A stretch of 22,271 nucleotides of DNA from positions 1 to 22,271 of the forward strand of contig WJMB01000356.1 in NCBI GenBank assembly GCA_014728185.1, in the 5' to 3' direction. Below the pieces are notes generated by a model that saw only the letters and a program-made list of their open reading frames with translations, made no database searches and had not been told where the DNA came from. Below are positions 1 through 8,082 of the stretch, one piece after another (the first letter of the stretch is position 1; each line of letters opens with the position of its first letter). The DNA is from Candidatus Coatesiibacteriota bacterium (GTDB lineage Bacteria; RBG-13-66-14). Position numbers and translations under genes: made by a program.

Positions 1-647
1 TCCAGACCGAACAGTTGGAGGGCCAGGAGGAACAGCTCGCCCTGCAGGCCGAAGAACGCAAGATCCAGGAAGCCCGGGCCATGGGCATCAGCGAGTACGA
101 GATGAAACTCCAGGATCGCCAGGAGCAGATCGACGAGTTGTCGACGGCCCACATCCGGCTCTTCGAACCAACCACCCCCGTGGGCGAGAACGGCGCCTCG
201 GGCATGGGCGAAGGAGAGCTGGAACTCGACGGGGAAACAACCTCCCCCGACGGCGAGGGCGAAACCGCAGATACCGCTGACGGGGAAGCCGACGGGGACG
301 TTGAAGGTGACACCGGAGAAGACGGCGACTCCGAAGAGAGCGACGAAGGCGAGGATTCCACGGAAGAAAGCGCGGACGATTCCCCTGACGATTCCCCTGA
401 CGATTCCCCTGACGATTCATCCGACGATTCATCCGACGATTCATCCGACGAAAACACGGACGACAGCTCCGACGATGAAACCGCCGAAGCCGACGACGAC
501 ACAGACGACCCTTCCAGCGATGAACCGGAGGCTGAGTCCGATACGGAAACCGATGAGGAAGCAACCGGTGACGACGAATCCGCCGGCGACGACGGGGATG
601 AAACCGAGACTCCAGAAGCCGAGAACGAGGACGAAACCAGCAGTTAA
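1..647 (+). CDS. C-terminal part of a coiled-coil protein with acidic Asp/Ser-rich tail (5' partial)
   Basis: The reading frame is open to the window edge, so the start lies upstream; the TTG at 15 is not a convincing start because coding continues before it (Gln-Thr-Glu-Gln). The visible part begins with about 50 residues rich in Glu, Gln, Ala and Leu that look like the end of an alpha-helical coiled coil. A short linker follows, then roughly 140 residues made almost only of Asp, Glu, Ser, Thr, Gly and Pro, which should be disordered and strongly negative. Inside this tail a 12-bp unit is repeated six times, giving three DDSP then three DDSS motifs. It lies 23 bases before the TPR lipoprotein gene, whose protein ends in the same kind of tail, so the two are probably cotranscribed and may act together in the envelope. 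No catalytic motif is visible and I do not assign a function. The frame is surely coding; the role is unknown. Confidence 0.8.
   Translation, partial: QTEQLEGQEEQLALQAEERKIQEARAMGISEYEMKLQDRQEQIDELSTAHIRLFEPTTPVGENGASGMGEGELELDGETTSPDGEGETADTADGEADGDVEGDTGEDGDSEESDEGEDSTEESADDSPDDSPDDSPDDSSDDSSDDSSDENTDDSSDDETAEADDDTDDPSSDEPEAESDTETDEEATGDDESAGDDGDETETPEAENEDETSS
375..446 (+). repeat. In-frame 12-bp tandem repeat, six units
   Basis: Three copies of GACGATTCCCCT (375-410) are followed by three copies of GACGATTCATCC (411-446). The unit is four codons long and in frame, encoding Asp-Asp-Ser-Pro and then Asp-Asp-Ser-Ser. The copies within each block are identical at the nucleotide level, which points to recent expansion by slippage or unequal exchange rather than selection on sequence alone. 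Confidence 0.95.
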
Positions 648-670
648 CCCCGGCGGGAGAGTCGGGTGAG

Positions 671-3600
671 ATGATGATAAAACGCACAGCCCTGGTCGTA
701 TCAACGGCGGTGGGACTCCTGCTGGCGCCACTGGTGGGGTGTACGCCGTCTGAAGGCGACGACGAGGCCGTCGACACGGCCTCGGAGTTGACCGAGGTGG
801 AAAAGCAGACCCTCGAGGAGCTCAACGCGAGCCGAGAGGAGCTCACCTCGTCTTATCAGGAGACCCGGGAGGAGCTCAACCCGGAGATCTATGAAAAGCG
901 CTGGGAGGCCATCGAGCAGCTCCAATTGATCGTCGACGAGTACGAAGAGCGTCAGGCGTTGGAGGAGGCCGGAGACCAGGAAAGCTCCAACCCATACATC
1001 GAAGAGATCTACTACGACCTCGGCGAGCTCTACTACCAGATGGCCGAGGACATGCTCACCGACAAGGAGTACCGCGCCGAGGTGGCCCGACGCTACGAAC
1101 CCGACCAGACGGCGGCGGATCCCGAGAACGGCTCCATCGACAACATCTACGTCGACCTTTACACCAAGAGCTACAAGTACTACCAGACCCTGGTCGGACG
1201 CTACAAAGAGGTCGCCCTGCTCAACTCCCGGCTGCCCGACGGCGCCGAGCCCTATCCGACCAAGTACTACGATCAGGCCGTCTACAATATGGGCGCGGTG
1301 CAAACCGAGCTGGCCAACGTCGACAACTTCCAGAACATGGAAAGCCACAAAGAGGCGGCTTTCCGCAGCTACAAAGAACTCGTCGACACTTTCCCCGAAT
1401 CCGAGTACGAACCCGAGTGCAGCTTCCGCATCGGTCTGCACTACTACGAGCAGGGCGGGCGCGACAGCAAGTACACGGCCATCGAGTACTTCAACCGTAT
1501 CCAGCCCGAAGACGAAGAGATCATCGATCAGATATACACCCGGGCCGTCTACCGCAAGGCCTGGTGCTACTACCTGCTCAAGGACTTCGACAAGAGTGTC
1601 GATAATCTGATCGAACTCCTCGATCTCACCGAGGAGATGAGCAAGGAGGACCCGGACAACCTCCAGGTGGAGAAGTACCGCATCGAGGCCTACGATCTGG
1701 TGGCCACCAGCATGATGCCCGCGATGATCCGCGAGGGTGACGAGGAGAAGCAGCTCTTCGACTACGACACCGTCAACGGCGCCGTCTGGTACACCGGCCC
1801 CGACGCACTGGCCGACTATCTGGAATCCAATAATCTGCTCGGTAACAGCTACGCGCCGGATATCATCAAAAAGTCCATCCAGCTCTACATCGACAACAGT
1901 TGGTATCCGCAATCCATCGCCCTGCGCGAATACTACTGCGATATCTACCCCAACGCCCCCGACGCGGTGAAGGTCTTCGCCAAGATTATCGAGGACTACG
2001 AGCGCTGGTACAACTCCATCGGAGGCACCGCCGACGCCACCGAGGGTGAGCAGCTCTGGATCCAGCAGGAACAGGCCCGGATCCGTGACATGCAGAACGA
2101 AGCCCGCGCCCGCTTTGTCGACCGCTACGAAGAAGGCTCGGCCTGGTACGAGGCCAACAAAGACAACCCGGAGGCCATGGCCAACGCCCGCGAGGTGCTG
2201 GCTCTGAACCTCTTCAACGTCGGCGCCTACACCTACACCAAAATCGTCCAAAACCCGGAGATGCCCGAGTCGCAGCAGCTCGATCTCTGGCAGCAGGTCA
2301 TCGACGTCTTCTCCCGCTACCTCGAGGATTATCCGCTGGAGGAGCACGCCTACGAGGCCAACTTCTACCTGGCGATGGCCCTGGACGCCGGACAGGGCAA
2401 CTTCGAACTCGCCGGCGACAACTTCGTGCAGACCGTTTTCCTCTACGAGAAGACCGACTACAACGAGATCAGCCTCTGGAACGCCGCCGGCAACTATCTG
2501 ACCCCGGCCAAGGAGCGCATGGAGGCCGATACCGCCGGCAAGACCATACAGAACATGGACGAGCTGACCAACGAGCAGCTCCGGACCAAGATGCCGGCGG
2601 CCAATCCCCACGACGCCCTGCCCGAGATCGTCAAGAAGTACATCTTCGCCGCCCGGGAGTACGGCTCCCGCTTCCCCAACGGCGTGACCGAGGGCGAGAT
2701 CAAGCGCGACCCGGCGGAGCTGTTGAACTGGGAAGCCCGCTTCATGATGGCCTACGACTGCTTCGACGGTGGCCGCGCGGCCTACGAAAGCATCCTCGAA
2801 CTGCCCGACATCCCCAACTACGACGAGAACCCCAGCGCGATCACCCGCACGGCGGTTTCAATGAAGATCGCCGAGAGCTGGTATCAGCAGCACTACTTCC
2901 GCAACGCGGCCGAATGGTTCCGCCGCGCCGCCGAGTATGCCGAGGTCGGCTCCGAGGTGGAGAAGACCGCCCTGGCCAACGCCGCCAACTCCGATCTGAT
3001 CAGCCAGGAGATCAACGAGCCCGAGTACGAAGAGGTCGAGGGCACCGAGATACCGCCCGAGGTCCGCGCCCAGTACGAGGAATCGGCCCTCGGTTATCTC
3101 CAGGTGGCCCGCGACAACTTCACCACCAATCCCGAAGTCTCCTTCACCGCCTTCGGCAAGGCCGTCAACATCTACTACGATATCCTCAAGGATTACCCCA
3201 AGGCGGCGGAGGCCTGCGGCGAGATCGTCGAGAACTTCCCCGACCATCCGGAGATCGACACCGCCATCTATACCCAGGCGATGTGCTACTACGAGATGGA
3301 AGAGTGGGCCAGCGCTGCGCGCACCTTCGAATCGGTGCTGGAAAACGACATCGAGAGCCCCAAGGAGCCCTACGCCCTCTACCGGGCCGGCCTGTGCTAC
3401 GAGAACATGGAGGACTGGGAGAACTCTGCCCGCATCTTCACCCGCTACGCCGAAACCTACGAGGACACCGCCGATCCCAACGAGCTGGTCGACTCCTACT
3501 ACCGCGCCGCCACGGCGATGCTCGAGCTGGGCCAGCGCGAGGCCGGACGCGAACTACTGACGACCACCGTCAACAAGTTCGAGGAGTACAACGCCAAAGA

Positions 3601-4615
3601 GGAAGTGGTCATCGATCCCAACATCCCGGCCAAGGCCTACTTCACCATCGGCGAGATGCTCTTCGAGGACGAATACATCGACCTGCGGCTCAACGGCACC
3701 ATCCGGGACATCGACATGGCCGTCGCCGGGGAGATCAGCCCGCTGATCGAGGACTTCCAGCGCAAGACGGCCCTGCGCAACGAGCTTGCCGAAATCTTCG
3801 CCCGGGCCACCAAATCCACCGATCCCGATGTCAGCTTCGGCGCCGCTTTCATGCGCGGCCAGGTCTTCGAGAACTACTACCTGACCGTGGCCCAGATGAG
3901 CTTCGACATGGAAGAGATCAACGCCCTGGCCGACAGCGACCCATACATGTTCGAGGCCTACCTGGCCGCCGTGGACACCATCCTGATGACCATGCAGCAG
4001 GAGGCCCAGGCGGCGGGCCGCGACCAGGCCGTGGAAACCTACGAGACGATCATCTCCCAGGCCGAAAAAACCTCCGTTCAGAACGAATGGGTCGAGAAGT
4101 CGATGGAGCGCCTGGTGGACCTGGTGCCGGCCAAGTACATGCAATACCCGCCCATCGGCGAGAAGACCGGCATCGACAACAACGGCGCCAGCATCTGGGA
4201 GCTCGAAGGCGCGATGATCTACTCGCAAACCGTGGACATCGCCGGGATGAGCGAACCCGAACCGCCGCCGGAAACTGAAACCACCGACGAAACAGTAGAC
4301 GAAACGGTGGACGAAACAGTAGACGAAACGGTGGACGGTGAAGGACCCGATGATGAAACCGAGGTTGACGAGACCACGGACGAGACCACGGACGAGACCA
4401 CGGACGAAACGACCGAAGAAATCACCGACGGTGAATCAACCGAGGAAACCACCGAAGACACACCCGATGACACGGTGGAAGACACAGCGGACACCGAAGA
4501 TACCGAGGTCGAAGAAACAACTGAAGAAACCGCTCCCGAGGAGACCACGGACGAAACGCCGGATGAAACCACCGAGGAACCCCTCACCGAAGACGAGGCC
4601 CCGGCGGAGAGCTAG
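671..4615 (+). CDS. Large TPR-repeat outer-membrane lipoprotein with acidic repeat tail
   Basis: This 1314-residue protein starts at tandem ATG codons; GGGAGA ends 10 bases upstream. Residues 1-24 are a lipoprotein signal (MMIKR, hydrophobic stretch, lipobox LVGC with Cys24); the residue after Cys is Thr, not Asp, which suggests outer-membrane sorting by E. coli rules. Residues about 40-1180 are alpha-helical with many TPR-like pairs (patterns such as Y-x-x-A-x-x-Y/F and A-x-x-x-Y-P), for example around residues 230-300, 850-930 and 935-1000. From about residue 1195 the chain becomes a low-complexity acidic tail of TDETVDETVDE and TTDETTDE repeats. TPR lipoproteins of this kind usually act as scaffolds for envelope complexes such as YfgL/BamD-, Tol- or Glt-type machines. 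Given the ExbB/ExbD and AgmX-like genes nearby, a scaffold role in that system is my inference; no close family is recognised. Long frames on the other strand here are shadows of biased codon use. Confidence 0.9.
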   Translation: MMIKRTALVVSTAVGLLLAPLVGCTPSEGDDEAVDTASELTEVEKQTLEELNASREELTSSYQETREELNPEIYEKRWEAIEQLQLIVDEYEERQALEEAGDQESSNPYIEEIYYDLGELYYQMAEDMLTDKEYRAEVARRYEPDQTAADPENGSIDNIYVDLYTKSYKYYQTLVGRYKEVALLNSRLPDGAEPYPTKYYDQAVYNMGAVQTELANVDNFQNMESHKEAAFRSYKELVDTFPESEYEPECSFRIGLHYYEQGGRDSKYTAIEYFNRIQPEDEEIIDQIYTRAVYRKAWCYYLLKDFDKSVDNLIELLDLTEEMSKEDPDNLQVEKYRIEAYDLVATSMMPAMIREGDEEKQLFDYDTVNGAVWYTGPDALADYLESNNLLGNSYAPDIIKKSIQLYIDNSWYPQSIALREYYCDIYPNAPDAVKVFAKIIEDYERWYNSIGGTADATEGEQLWIQQEQARIRDMQNEARARFVDRYEEGSAWYEANKDNPEAMANAREVLALNLFNVGAYTYTKIVQNPEMPESQQLDLWQQVIDVFSRYLEDYPLEEHAYEANFYLAMALDAGQGNFELAGDNFVQTVFLYEKTDYNEISLWNAAGNYLTPAKERMEADTAGKTIQNMDELTNEQLRTKMPAANPHDALPEIVKKYIFAAREYGSRFPNGVTEGEIKRDPAELLNWEARFMMAYDCFDGGRAAYESILELPDIPNYDENPSAITRTAVSMKIAESWYQQHYFRNAAEWFRRAAEYAEVGSEVEKTALANAANSDLISQEINEPEYEEVEGTEIPPEVRAQYEESALGYLQVARDNFTTNPEVSFTAFGKAVNIYYDILKDYPKAAEACGEIVENFPDHPEIDTAIYTQAMCYYEMEEWASAARTFESVLENDIESPKEPYALYRAGLCYENMEDWENSARIFTRYAETYEDTADPNELVDSYYRAATAMLELGQREAGRELLTTTVNKFEEYNAKEEVVIDPNIPAKAYFTIGEMLFEDEYIDLRLNGTIRDIDMAVAGEISPLIEDFQRKTALRNELAEIFARATKSTDPDVSFGAAFMRGQVFENYYLTVAQMSFDMEEINALADSDPYMFEAYLAAVDTILMTMQQEAQAAGRDQAVETYETIISQAEKTSVQNEWVEKSMERLVDLVPAKYMQYPPIGEKTGIDNNGASIWELEGAMIYSQTVDIAGMSEPEPPPETETTDETVDETVDETVDETVDGEGPDDETEVDETTDETTDETTDETTEEITDGESTEETTEDTPDDTVEDTADTEDTEVEETTEETAPEETTDETPDETTEEPLTEDEAPAES
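4286..4402 (+). repeat. In-frame 12/24-bp tandem repeats in the acidic tail of the TPR lipoprotein
   Basis: At 4286-4333 the pair GACGAAACAGTA + GACGAAACGGTG occurs twice, a 24-bp unit made of two 12-bp halves. At 4367-4402 GACGAGACCACG occurs three times in a row. All units are in frame and encode Asp-Glu-Thr-Val or Asp-Glu-Thr-Thr. The 12-bp period matches that in the tail of the preceding gene (375-446), although the encoded motif differs. Confidence 0.93.
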
Positions 4616-4716
4616 ACCCCGCCATGCGGAAACCTTCCGGTATCCGTCGCGGAGCGACTTCGCCGCAATCACCACAGCTTGATCCCGTCAACCGCTATCA
4701 GCCGCCGGAGACAACG

Positions 4717-5388
4717 ATGTCCCTGACGAAAAGCCTGCGCGGCATAATCATCCTGGCCGCCTTCCTGCTGGTGGGACCCTTCGTCCTGCACTACAGCGTG
4801 GCCCAAGACGAGCAACCCCTGACCTATGAGCAGCAGCAGGCCCGCAACTCGGCCTGGCTGGTCAGCGCCGCCCCCCAGGGCGGAAGCCTGGAGTGGACTC
4901 AACCCGGCTTCGATGACGCCGCCTGGACAACCGCCCAGGGCGGTTACTTCGAGGACGGCGTCTCCGCCGCCAACGCCGAGCTGATGGGCTGGCCCAACGC
5001 GGAAGCCGAGTGGATCTGGAGCGGTTACGCCTCCGAGGTCTACTTCCGCCGCCGCTTCGGCCTGCCCCGCCGACTCATCGACGAAGACGAGCGCCAGGAA
5101 AAGGTCTACGTCTGGCTCACCGCCAACGACGACTACATCTTCTACGTCAACGGCCAGGAGGTCGACCGTGACGAGGTCGGCGACGACGACTGGCAGGAAA
5201 CCGCCGGACCCCTCGACGTCACCGAGTACCTCCAGGTCGGCGACAACGTCTTCGCCGTCTGGAGCCGCAACGATCTCAAAGAAGACCCCAACAACTACGG
5301 TCTGCGCTTCCACGCCGAGTACCGCCTGATCGGCGAGGGTGGCGAGAGCGTCCCGACCACGGTTATTACCGACACCGGCGGTTGTTAG
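4717..5388 (+). CDS. Secreted protein with galactose-binding-like beta-sandwich domain
   Basis: I place the start at ATG 4717, because GGAG at 4707-4710 sits 6 bases upstream and a clear signal peptide follows (MSLTKSLRG, then a hydrophobic core, likely cut after SVA). A longer frame from 4624 would bury the signal behind 31 residues and has no good ribosome site. The protein is 223 residues. The mature part has the pattern seen in carbohydrate-binding jelly-roll domains attached to rhamnosidases and beta-galactosidases: W-x-x-PGFDDAAW near the front, then WIW...VYFRRRF, a strand ending in ANDDYIFYVNGQEV, and a closing GDNVFAVWSRN...GLRFHAEYRL. No catalytic domain is attached, so it probably binds a glycan or a protein at the cell surface. 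Unusually, it ends in a lone Cys two residues after Thr-Gly. It lies 101 bases after the TPR gene on the same strand. The fold assignment is by pattern; the ligand is unknown. Confidence 0.85.
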   Translation: MSLTKSLRGIIILAAFLLVGPFVLHYSVAQDEQPLTYEQQQARNSAWLVSAAPQGGSLEWTQPGFDDAAWTTAQGGYFEDGVSAANAELMGWPNAEAEWIWSGYASEVYFRRRFGLPRRLIDEDERQEKVYVWLTANDDYIFYVNGQEVDRDEVGDDDWQETAGPLDVTEYLQVGDNVFAVWSRNDLKEDPNNYGLRFHAEYRLIGEGGESVPTTVITDTGGC

Positions 5389-5665
5389 CGGTATTCATGC
5401 TTTCCCGGATACATTTCTGCCGATCGACTTGTCGTTCGAACCCCGGGTGTACTATTCTATAGAGGTGCCTGGCCGGACGCATCTAGTTATCCGGCACCCA
5501 TACACGTGTTTTATCGGCGCCAAACCCGCCGGTCCCCCACACGGCCGCCGGCCACATCGACCGTCCAACATCCAAGCGGGATTCTCCCAGATCAAGGGCC
5601 TTCTCGATCCTTGCCTTTCTGTCTATTAGACTGGCGCCCCGACCCCATCCAAGGCGGCCGGAATC

Positions 5666-6091
5666 ATGATTAAACGCATCATCATCCTGCTCCCGATCGT
5701 TCTCGTGATTCTCGTGGGCGCCGCCGCGGCCCAGGACGACGAGTTCGTCGAGATCACCGACATCGATATCACCGCCCGACCGCCGGTGCCCCAGGCCATC
5801 AGCTTCCTCTACCGCACCGAGCCCGAGTTCGAGATGGTGATGCTGCGTCAGACCTACGAGAGCCAGATCCTCAACCCCATCGATAAGGAAGAGTTCGAAG
5901 AGGGCCTGGGCTTCAGCACTGGCTCGATTCAGAACCCGCTGATCTGGCTGACCACCGGCGCCGGGATCGCCGCCGGTTTGACCGCCGGATACATGGACTC
6001 CAACACCGAGCGCCTAAACGCCAACTGGCTGGCCGGGACCGCCGGCGCGGCCCTGCTCACGGCGACTATCATCATGCTTATCGAGCGTTAG
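5666..6091 (+). CDS. Small signal-peptide protein with C-terminal membrane segments, unknown function
   Basis: I do not recognise a family for this 141-residue protein. Residues 1-22 (MIKRIIILL..., ending AAAAQ) form a signal peptide. A polar central region of about 70 residues contains an acidic start (DDEFVEITDIDI) and an EFEEGLGFSTGS segment. Two hydrophobic, Gly/Ala-rich stretches follow, about residues 90-110 and 120-138, separated by a short polar loop (MDSNTERLNAN), so the C-terminus looks like a helical hairpin in the membrane. Ribosome-site complementarity is weak (AAGG at 5651-5654, or CCGGA just before the ATG). It is 277 bases after the beta-sandwich gene, and a possible promoter in that gap (TTGTCG 5429, 18 bases, TATTCT 5453) could serve it. 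Codon use matches its neighbours, so I think it is a real gene; the job is not known. Confidence 0.75.
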   Translation: MIKRIIILLPIVLVILVGAAAAQDDEFVEITDIDITARPPVPQAISFLYRTEPEFEMVMLRQTYESQILNPIDKEEFEEGLGFSTGSIQNPLIWLTTGAGIAAGLTAGYMDSNTERLNANWLAGTAGAALLTATIIMLIER

Positions 6092-6560
6092 GAAGATACC
6101 GCGAGCCGCTCAACCGCGATTGCATTCACCGTTTCATCAGAAATCTCCGACGATCGAAACATCTTCAATGCGCGCGGCAATTGAACAAGATGAGTCGCAC
6201 CGATCCGACACAGAACCGGTGAATTACCAGTGGCGATGAATACAGCTCGAAGGGATCAACCGCTCTTAGCATCCGCTTGAAGTCATTTTTCCTTCCTGCG
6301 CCCGTCCAGGTGCAATACACCGCTAAAGCAATCTAAAACTATAGCCTGTTTGTTTCACCACCCAATGAGCCTTGAAATGGTAGCAACCAGCGCCGATCCG
6401 CAACCGCAATATCCATGCGCTCTCGCTGCGGGATGGCCCGACGTTTCACATCGAAGTACAAGCAGCACTTGGGGCGGACGTCAGCCAAACAGCCGAATCA
6501 GGCCCGCCTGATTTCCTCCGCCCTGGTTTTGTAAAGCGGCTTGACTCACAACCACGCCCA

Positions 6561-6626
6561 AACAACCCCAAACAACCCCAAACAACCCCAAGCAAGCGCC
6601 CAAGCAAGCGCCCAAGCAAGCGCCCA
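6561..6626 (+). repeat. Adjacent 10-bp and 12-bp tandem repeats
   Basis: Three perfect copies of AACAACCCCA (6561-6590) run directly into three perfect copies of AGCAAGCGCCCA (6591-6626). The two units share CCCA at their ends and an A-x-C-A-A start, so the second may have grown from the first. The tract is non-coding and lies about 220 bases before the exbB-like start. Confidence 0.95.
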
Positions 6627-6777
6627 ACCGGCCAGACGCGCCACGGGGAACCCCGACCCCGAATAACCCGGCAGCCACTAGACATCCCCCCTGCAACCCA
6701 AAGACCATTCCGGGTATATGCCCCGATAACACAGGTTTTACTCAACGCTGAGCCCCCAAACCACGGGGCTCGGCCAG

Positions 6778-6802
6778 CGGCATACGCCTTGCGGCGTAGC
6801 CG
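6778..6802 (+). promoter_or_regulatory. Hairpin in the leader of the ExbB/ExbD operon
   Basis: CGGC-A-TACGCC pairs with GGCGTA-GCCG around the loop TTGC, giving 10 base pairs with a single bulged A at 6782. A second hairpin, AGCCCC (6751-6756) with GGGGCT (6765-6770), lies just upstream. No T-run follows, so this is not a standard terminator. If transcribed it would form about 40 bases before the exbB-like ATG and could affect leader stability or translation. Role inferred only. Confidence 0.4.
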
Positions 6803-6844
6803 ACGACACCCAACCATGCGGTACCTGCCAACCGAAAGGAGCCT

Positions 6845-7468
6845 ATGGGCAAGCTATTCCAAGACTTCACCCTGGGTGGCGAGTTCATGTGGATCATCCT
6901 CGCCGTCCTGGTCTTCAGTCTGGCGATCATGCTGGAGCGGCTCTGGTTCGTCCTCATCCGCTCGTCGATCAACACCAAGACCTTCATCGCCGAGCTGGAG
7001 AAGCTGATCCAAAGCAGGAACATGGAGCGGGCCATCGCCCTTTGCAACACCAGTAACGCCGCCTTGGCGCGCGTCCTGCGGGAGGTTCTCAAGAACCACT
7101 CCGGCACGGGTCGCGACATGCAGGTCGCGGCCGACGCCAAAACTCTGGAGGTCATCCCGGAGCTGGAGAAACGCACCAGTTACCTGGACATGCTCTCCCA
7201 GATCGCAACACTGTTGGGCCTGTTGGGAACGATCGCCGGTCTGATGGAAGCCTTCGAATCCCTGGGCGCAGTTTCGGGTCAGGATCAGGCCCAGATGCTG
7301 GCCGAGGGTATCAGTAAGGCTATGCTCACAACCATGTTCGGTCTGACCGTTGCCGTTCCGACAATCCTGATCGCCTCCATCATCAAGGGCAAGACCAAGA
7401 AGATCATCTCGGATATCGACCAGTACACCGTGAAGATCACCAACCTGATCGTGGCCATGAAGGGGTAG
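6845..7468 (+). CDS. ExbB/TolQ/MotA-family proton channel protein
   Basis: This 207-residue protein has the usual ExbB/TolQ layout: a first membrane helix at about residues 13-37 (FMWIILAVLVFSLAIMLERLW), a cytoplasmic loop, and two further helices at about 118-140 and 160-183. The family signatures are present: LLGLLGTIAGLMEAF, and ISKAMLTTMFGLTVAVPTILIA with the conserved Thr residues lining the ion path. Such proteins form a pentamer around an ExbD/TolR dimer and turn proton flow into mechanical work on periplasmic partners. AAAGGAG at 6835-6841 is only 3 bases from the ATG, slightly tight. It is the first gene of a four-gene operon, with just 3 bases to the next. Two ExbD-type partners and an AgmX-type transducer make it closer in context to the Myxococcus AglR motor than to siderophore-uptake ExbB, but sequence alone does not decide this. 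Confidence 0.92.
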   Translation: MGKLFQDFTLGGEFMWIILAVLVFSLAIMLERLWFVLIRSSINTKTFIAELEKLIQSRNMERAIALCNTSNAALARVLREVLKNHSGTGRDMQVAADAKTLEVIPELEKRTSYLDMLSQIATLLGLLGTIAGLMEAFESLGAVSGQDQAQMLAEGISKAMLTTMFGLTVAVPTILIASIIKGKTKKIISDIDQYTVKITNLIVAMKG

Positions 7469-7471
7469 CCT

Positions 7472-8059
7472 ATGCCGACCCTCGGACCCAGTGCGACAAG
7501 CAGGGGCGGAAAACAGGCCATGGCCGGAGGTGAGGACCACCTGATCCCGGTCATGAACCTGATGGTTATCCTGATTCCGTTCCTGATCAAAATGGCCGTT
7601 TTCGTAACCACAGTGACCCTCCAGGTCACCCTGCCCCCGCGCGCCGCCGGTGGCGGCGGAAGCGCCGGAGGGGTGGAACAGACCCTGTTGATGGTCGGTG
7701 TGCATCCCAGCAAGGGCTTCCTGATCACCAACGATCGGGGATTTTTGCCCTGGATCCCCTTGAAAGACGGCCGCTACGATTACGATCAGCTCCAGATGGT
7801 CCTCAAGGAGGACGTCAAGGATGCGATCCCCATCTACAGCGACCACGAGGAGATCTACCTGGCTATACCGGACGAAGTGCCCTTCTACGAGGTTGTCACC
7901 CTGATGGACACCGTCCGCGGCGACCTGCGGGAGGAAAAGATCGAAAGCGTGGCCGACGCCCAGAAATGGGGGGTTGAATTCCAACCCAACCAGGACCAGT
8001 CGGTCTATGTTGCCGAACTGTTCCCCAGCGTTATCTTCGGCGGCGCAGTGCCGCAGTAA
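7472..8059 (+). CDS. ExbD/TolR-family protein lacking the conserved membrane Asp
   Basis: This 195-residue protein has a short cytoplasmic N-terminus, one membrane helix (about residues 24-47) and a periplasmic domain. In ExbD/TolR the helix begins with a motif like P-L-I-D-V, where Asp carries the proton. Here the matching segment reads IPVMNLMVILIPFLI, so Asn29 (codon AAC at 7556-7558) stands at the Asp position. The periplasmic part has a GGGG-rich linker after the helix and then an alternating strand/helix pattern up to YVAELFPSVIF, as in the ExbD C-terminal fold. GAAGGGG lies 6 bases before the ATG and overlaps the end of the exbB-like gene. As the pair of the Asp-containing ExbD encoded next, it is likely a structural or modulatory subunit of a mixed ExbD dimer. 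The family is sure; the Asn substitution is read directly, and its effect is inferred. Confidence 0.88.
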   Translation: MPTLGPSATSRGGKQAMAGGEDHLIPVMNLMVILIPFLIKMAVFVTTVTLQVTLPPRAAGGGGSAGGVEQTLLMVGVHPSKGFLITNDRGFLPWIPLKDGRYDYDQLQMVLKEDVKDAIPIYSDHEEIYLAIPDEVPFYEVVTLMDTVRGDLREEKIESVADAQKWGVEFQPNQDQSVYVAELFPSVIFGGAVPQ

Positions 8060-8068
8060 CCGGGATCG

Positions 8069-8078
8069 AAAGGAGGTG
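8069..8078 (+). promoter_or_regulatory. Near-perfect ribosome binding site for the second ExbD
   Basis: AAAGGAGGTG lies 4 bases before the ATG at 8083 and matches the anti-Shine-Dalgarno sequence closely. It is the best such site in the operon, better than the sites of the exbB-like gene and the first exbD-like gene, so the Asp-containing ExbD may be made in relative excess. Confidence 0.8.
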
Positions 8079-8082
8079 CTGA

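Larger units (their letters stand above)
6092..6844. other. Long non-coding stretch before the ExbB/ExbD operon
   Basis: No credible gene is seen here; the frames on the minus strand at 6446-6817 are arginine/glycine-rich shadows produced by tandem repeats. Base composition is less GC-rich than in the genes up to about 6430. The stretch holds two adjacent tandem repeats (6561-6626) and two hairpins close to the operon start (6751-6770 and 6778-6802). The promoter of the exb operon must lie here or upstream, but I cannot choose one with confidence. Confidence 0.7.

Noticed and set aside
701..2611. 636-codon minus-strand frame opposite the TPR lipoprotein gene
   Set aside because: It is antisense to a clear gene, is made mostly of Val, Gly, Leu and Asp as expected from reversed GC-rich codons, and has no recognisable domain.
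2914..4278. 454-codon + strand frame inside the TPR gene
   Set aside because: Arg/Gly/Pro-rich frame-shifted shadow with no ribosome site; the TPR frame is continuous across it.
5429..5450. GTTCGAACC motif resembling a tRNA T-loop
   Set aside because: The flanking bases do not form a T-stem and no acceptor, D or anticodon arm can be found around it.
6561..6626. Direct repeats considered as a CRISPR array
   Set aside because: Units are 10-12 bp and contiguous with no spacers, and no cas gene is present.
6446..6817. Minus-strand frames across the tandem repeats
   Set aside because: The predicted peptides simply repeat the tandem DNA units (GRLLGRLLG, GACLGACLG) and have no start signal.
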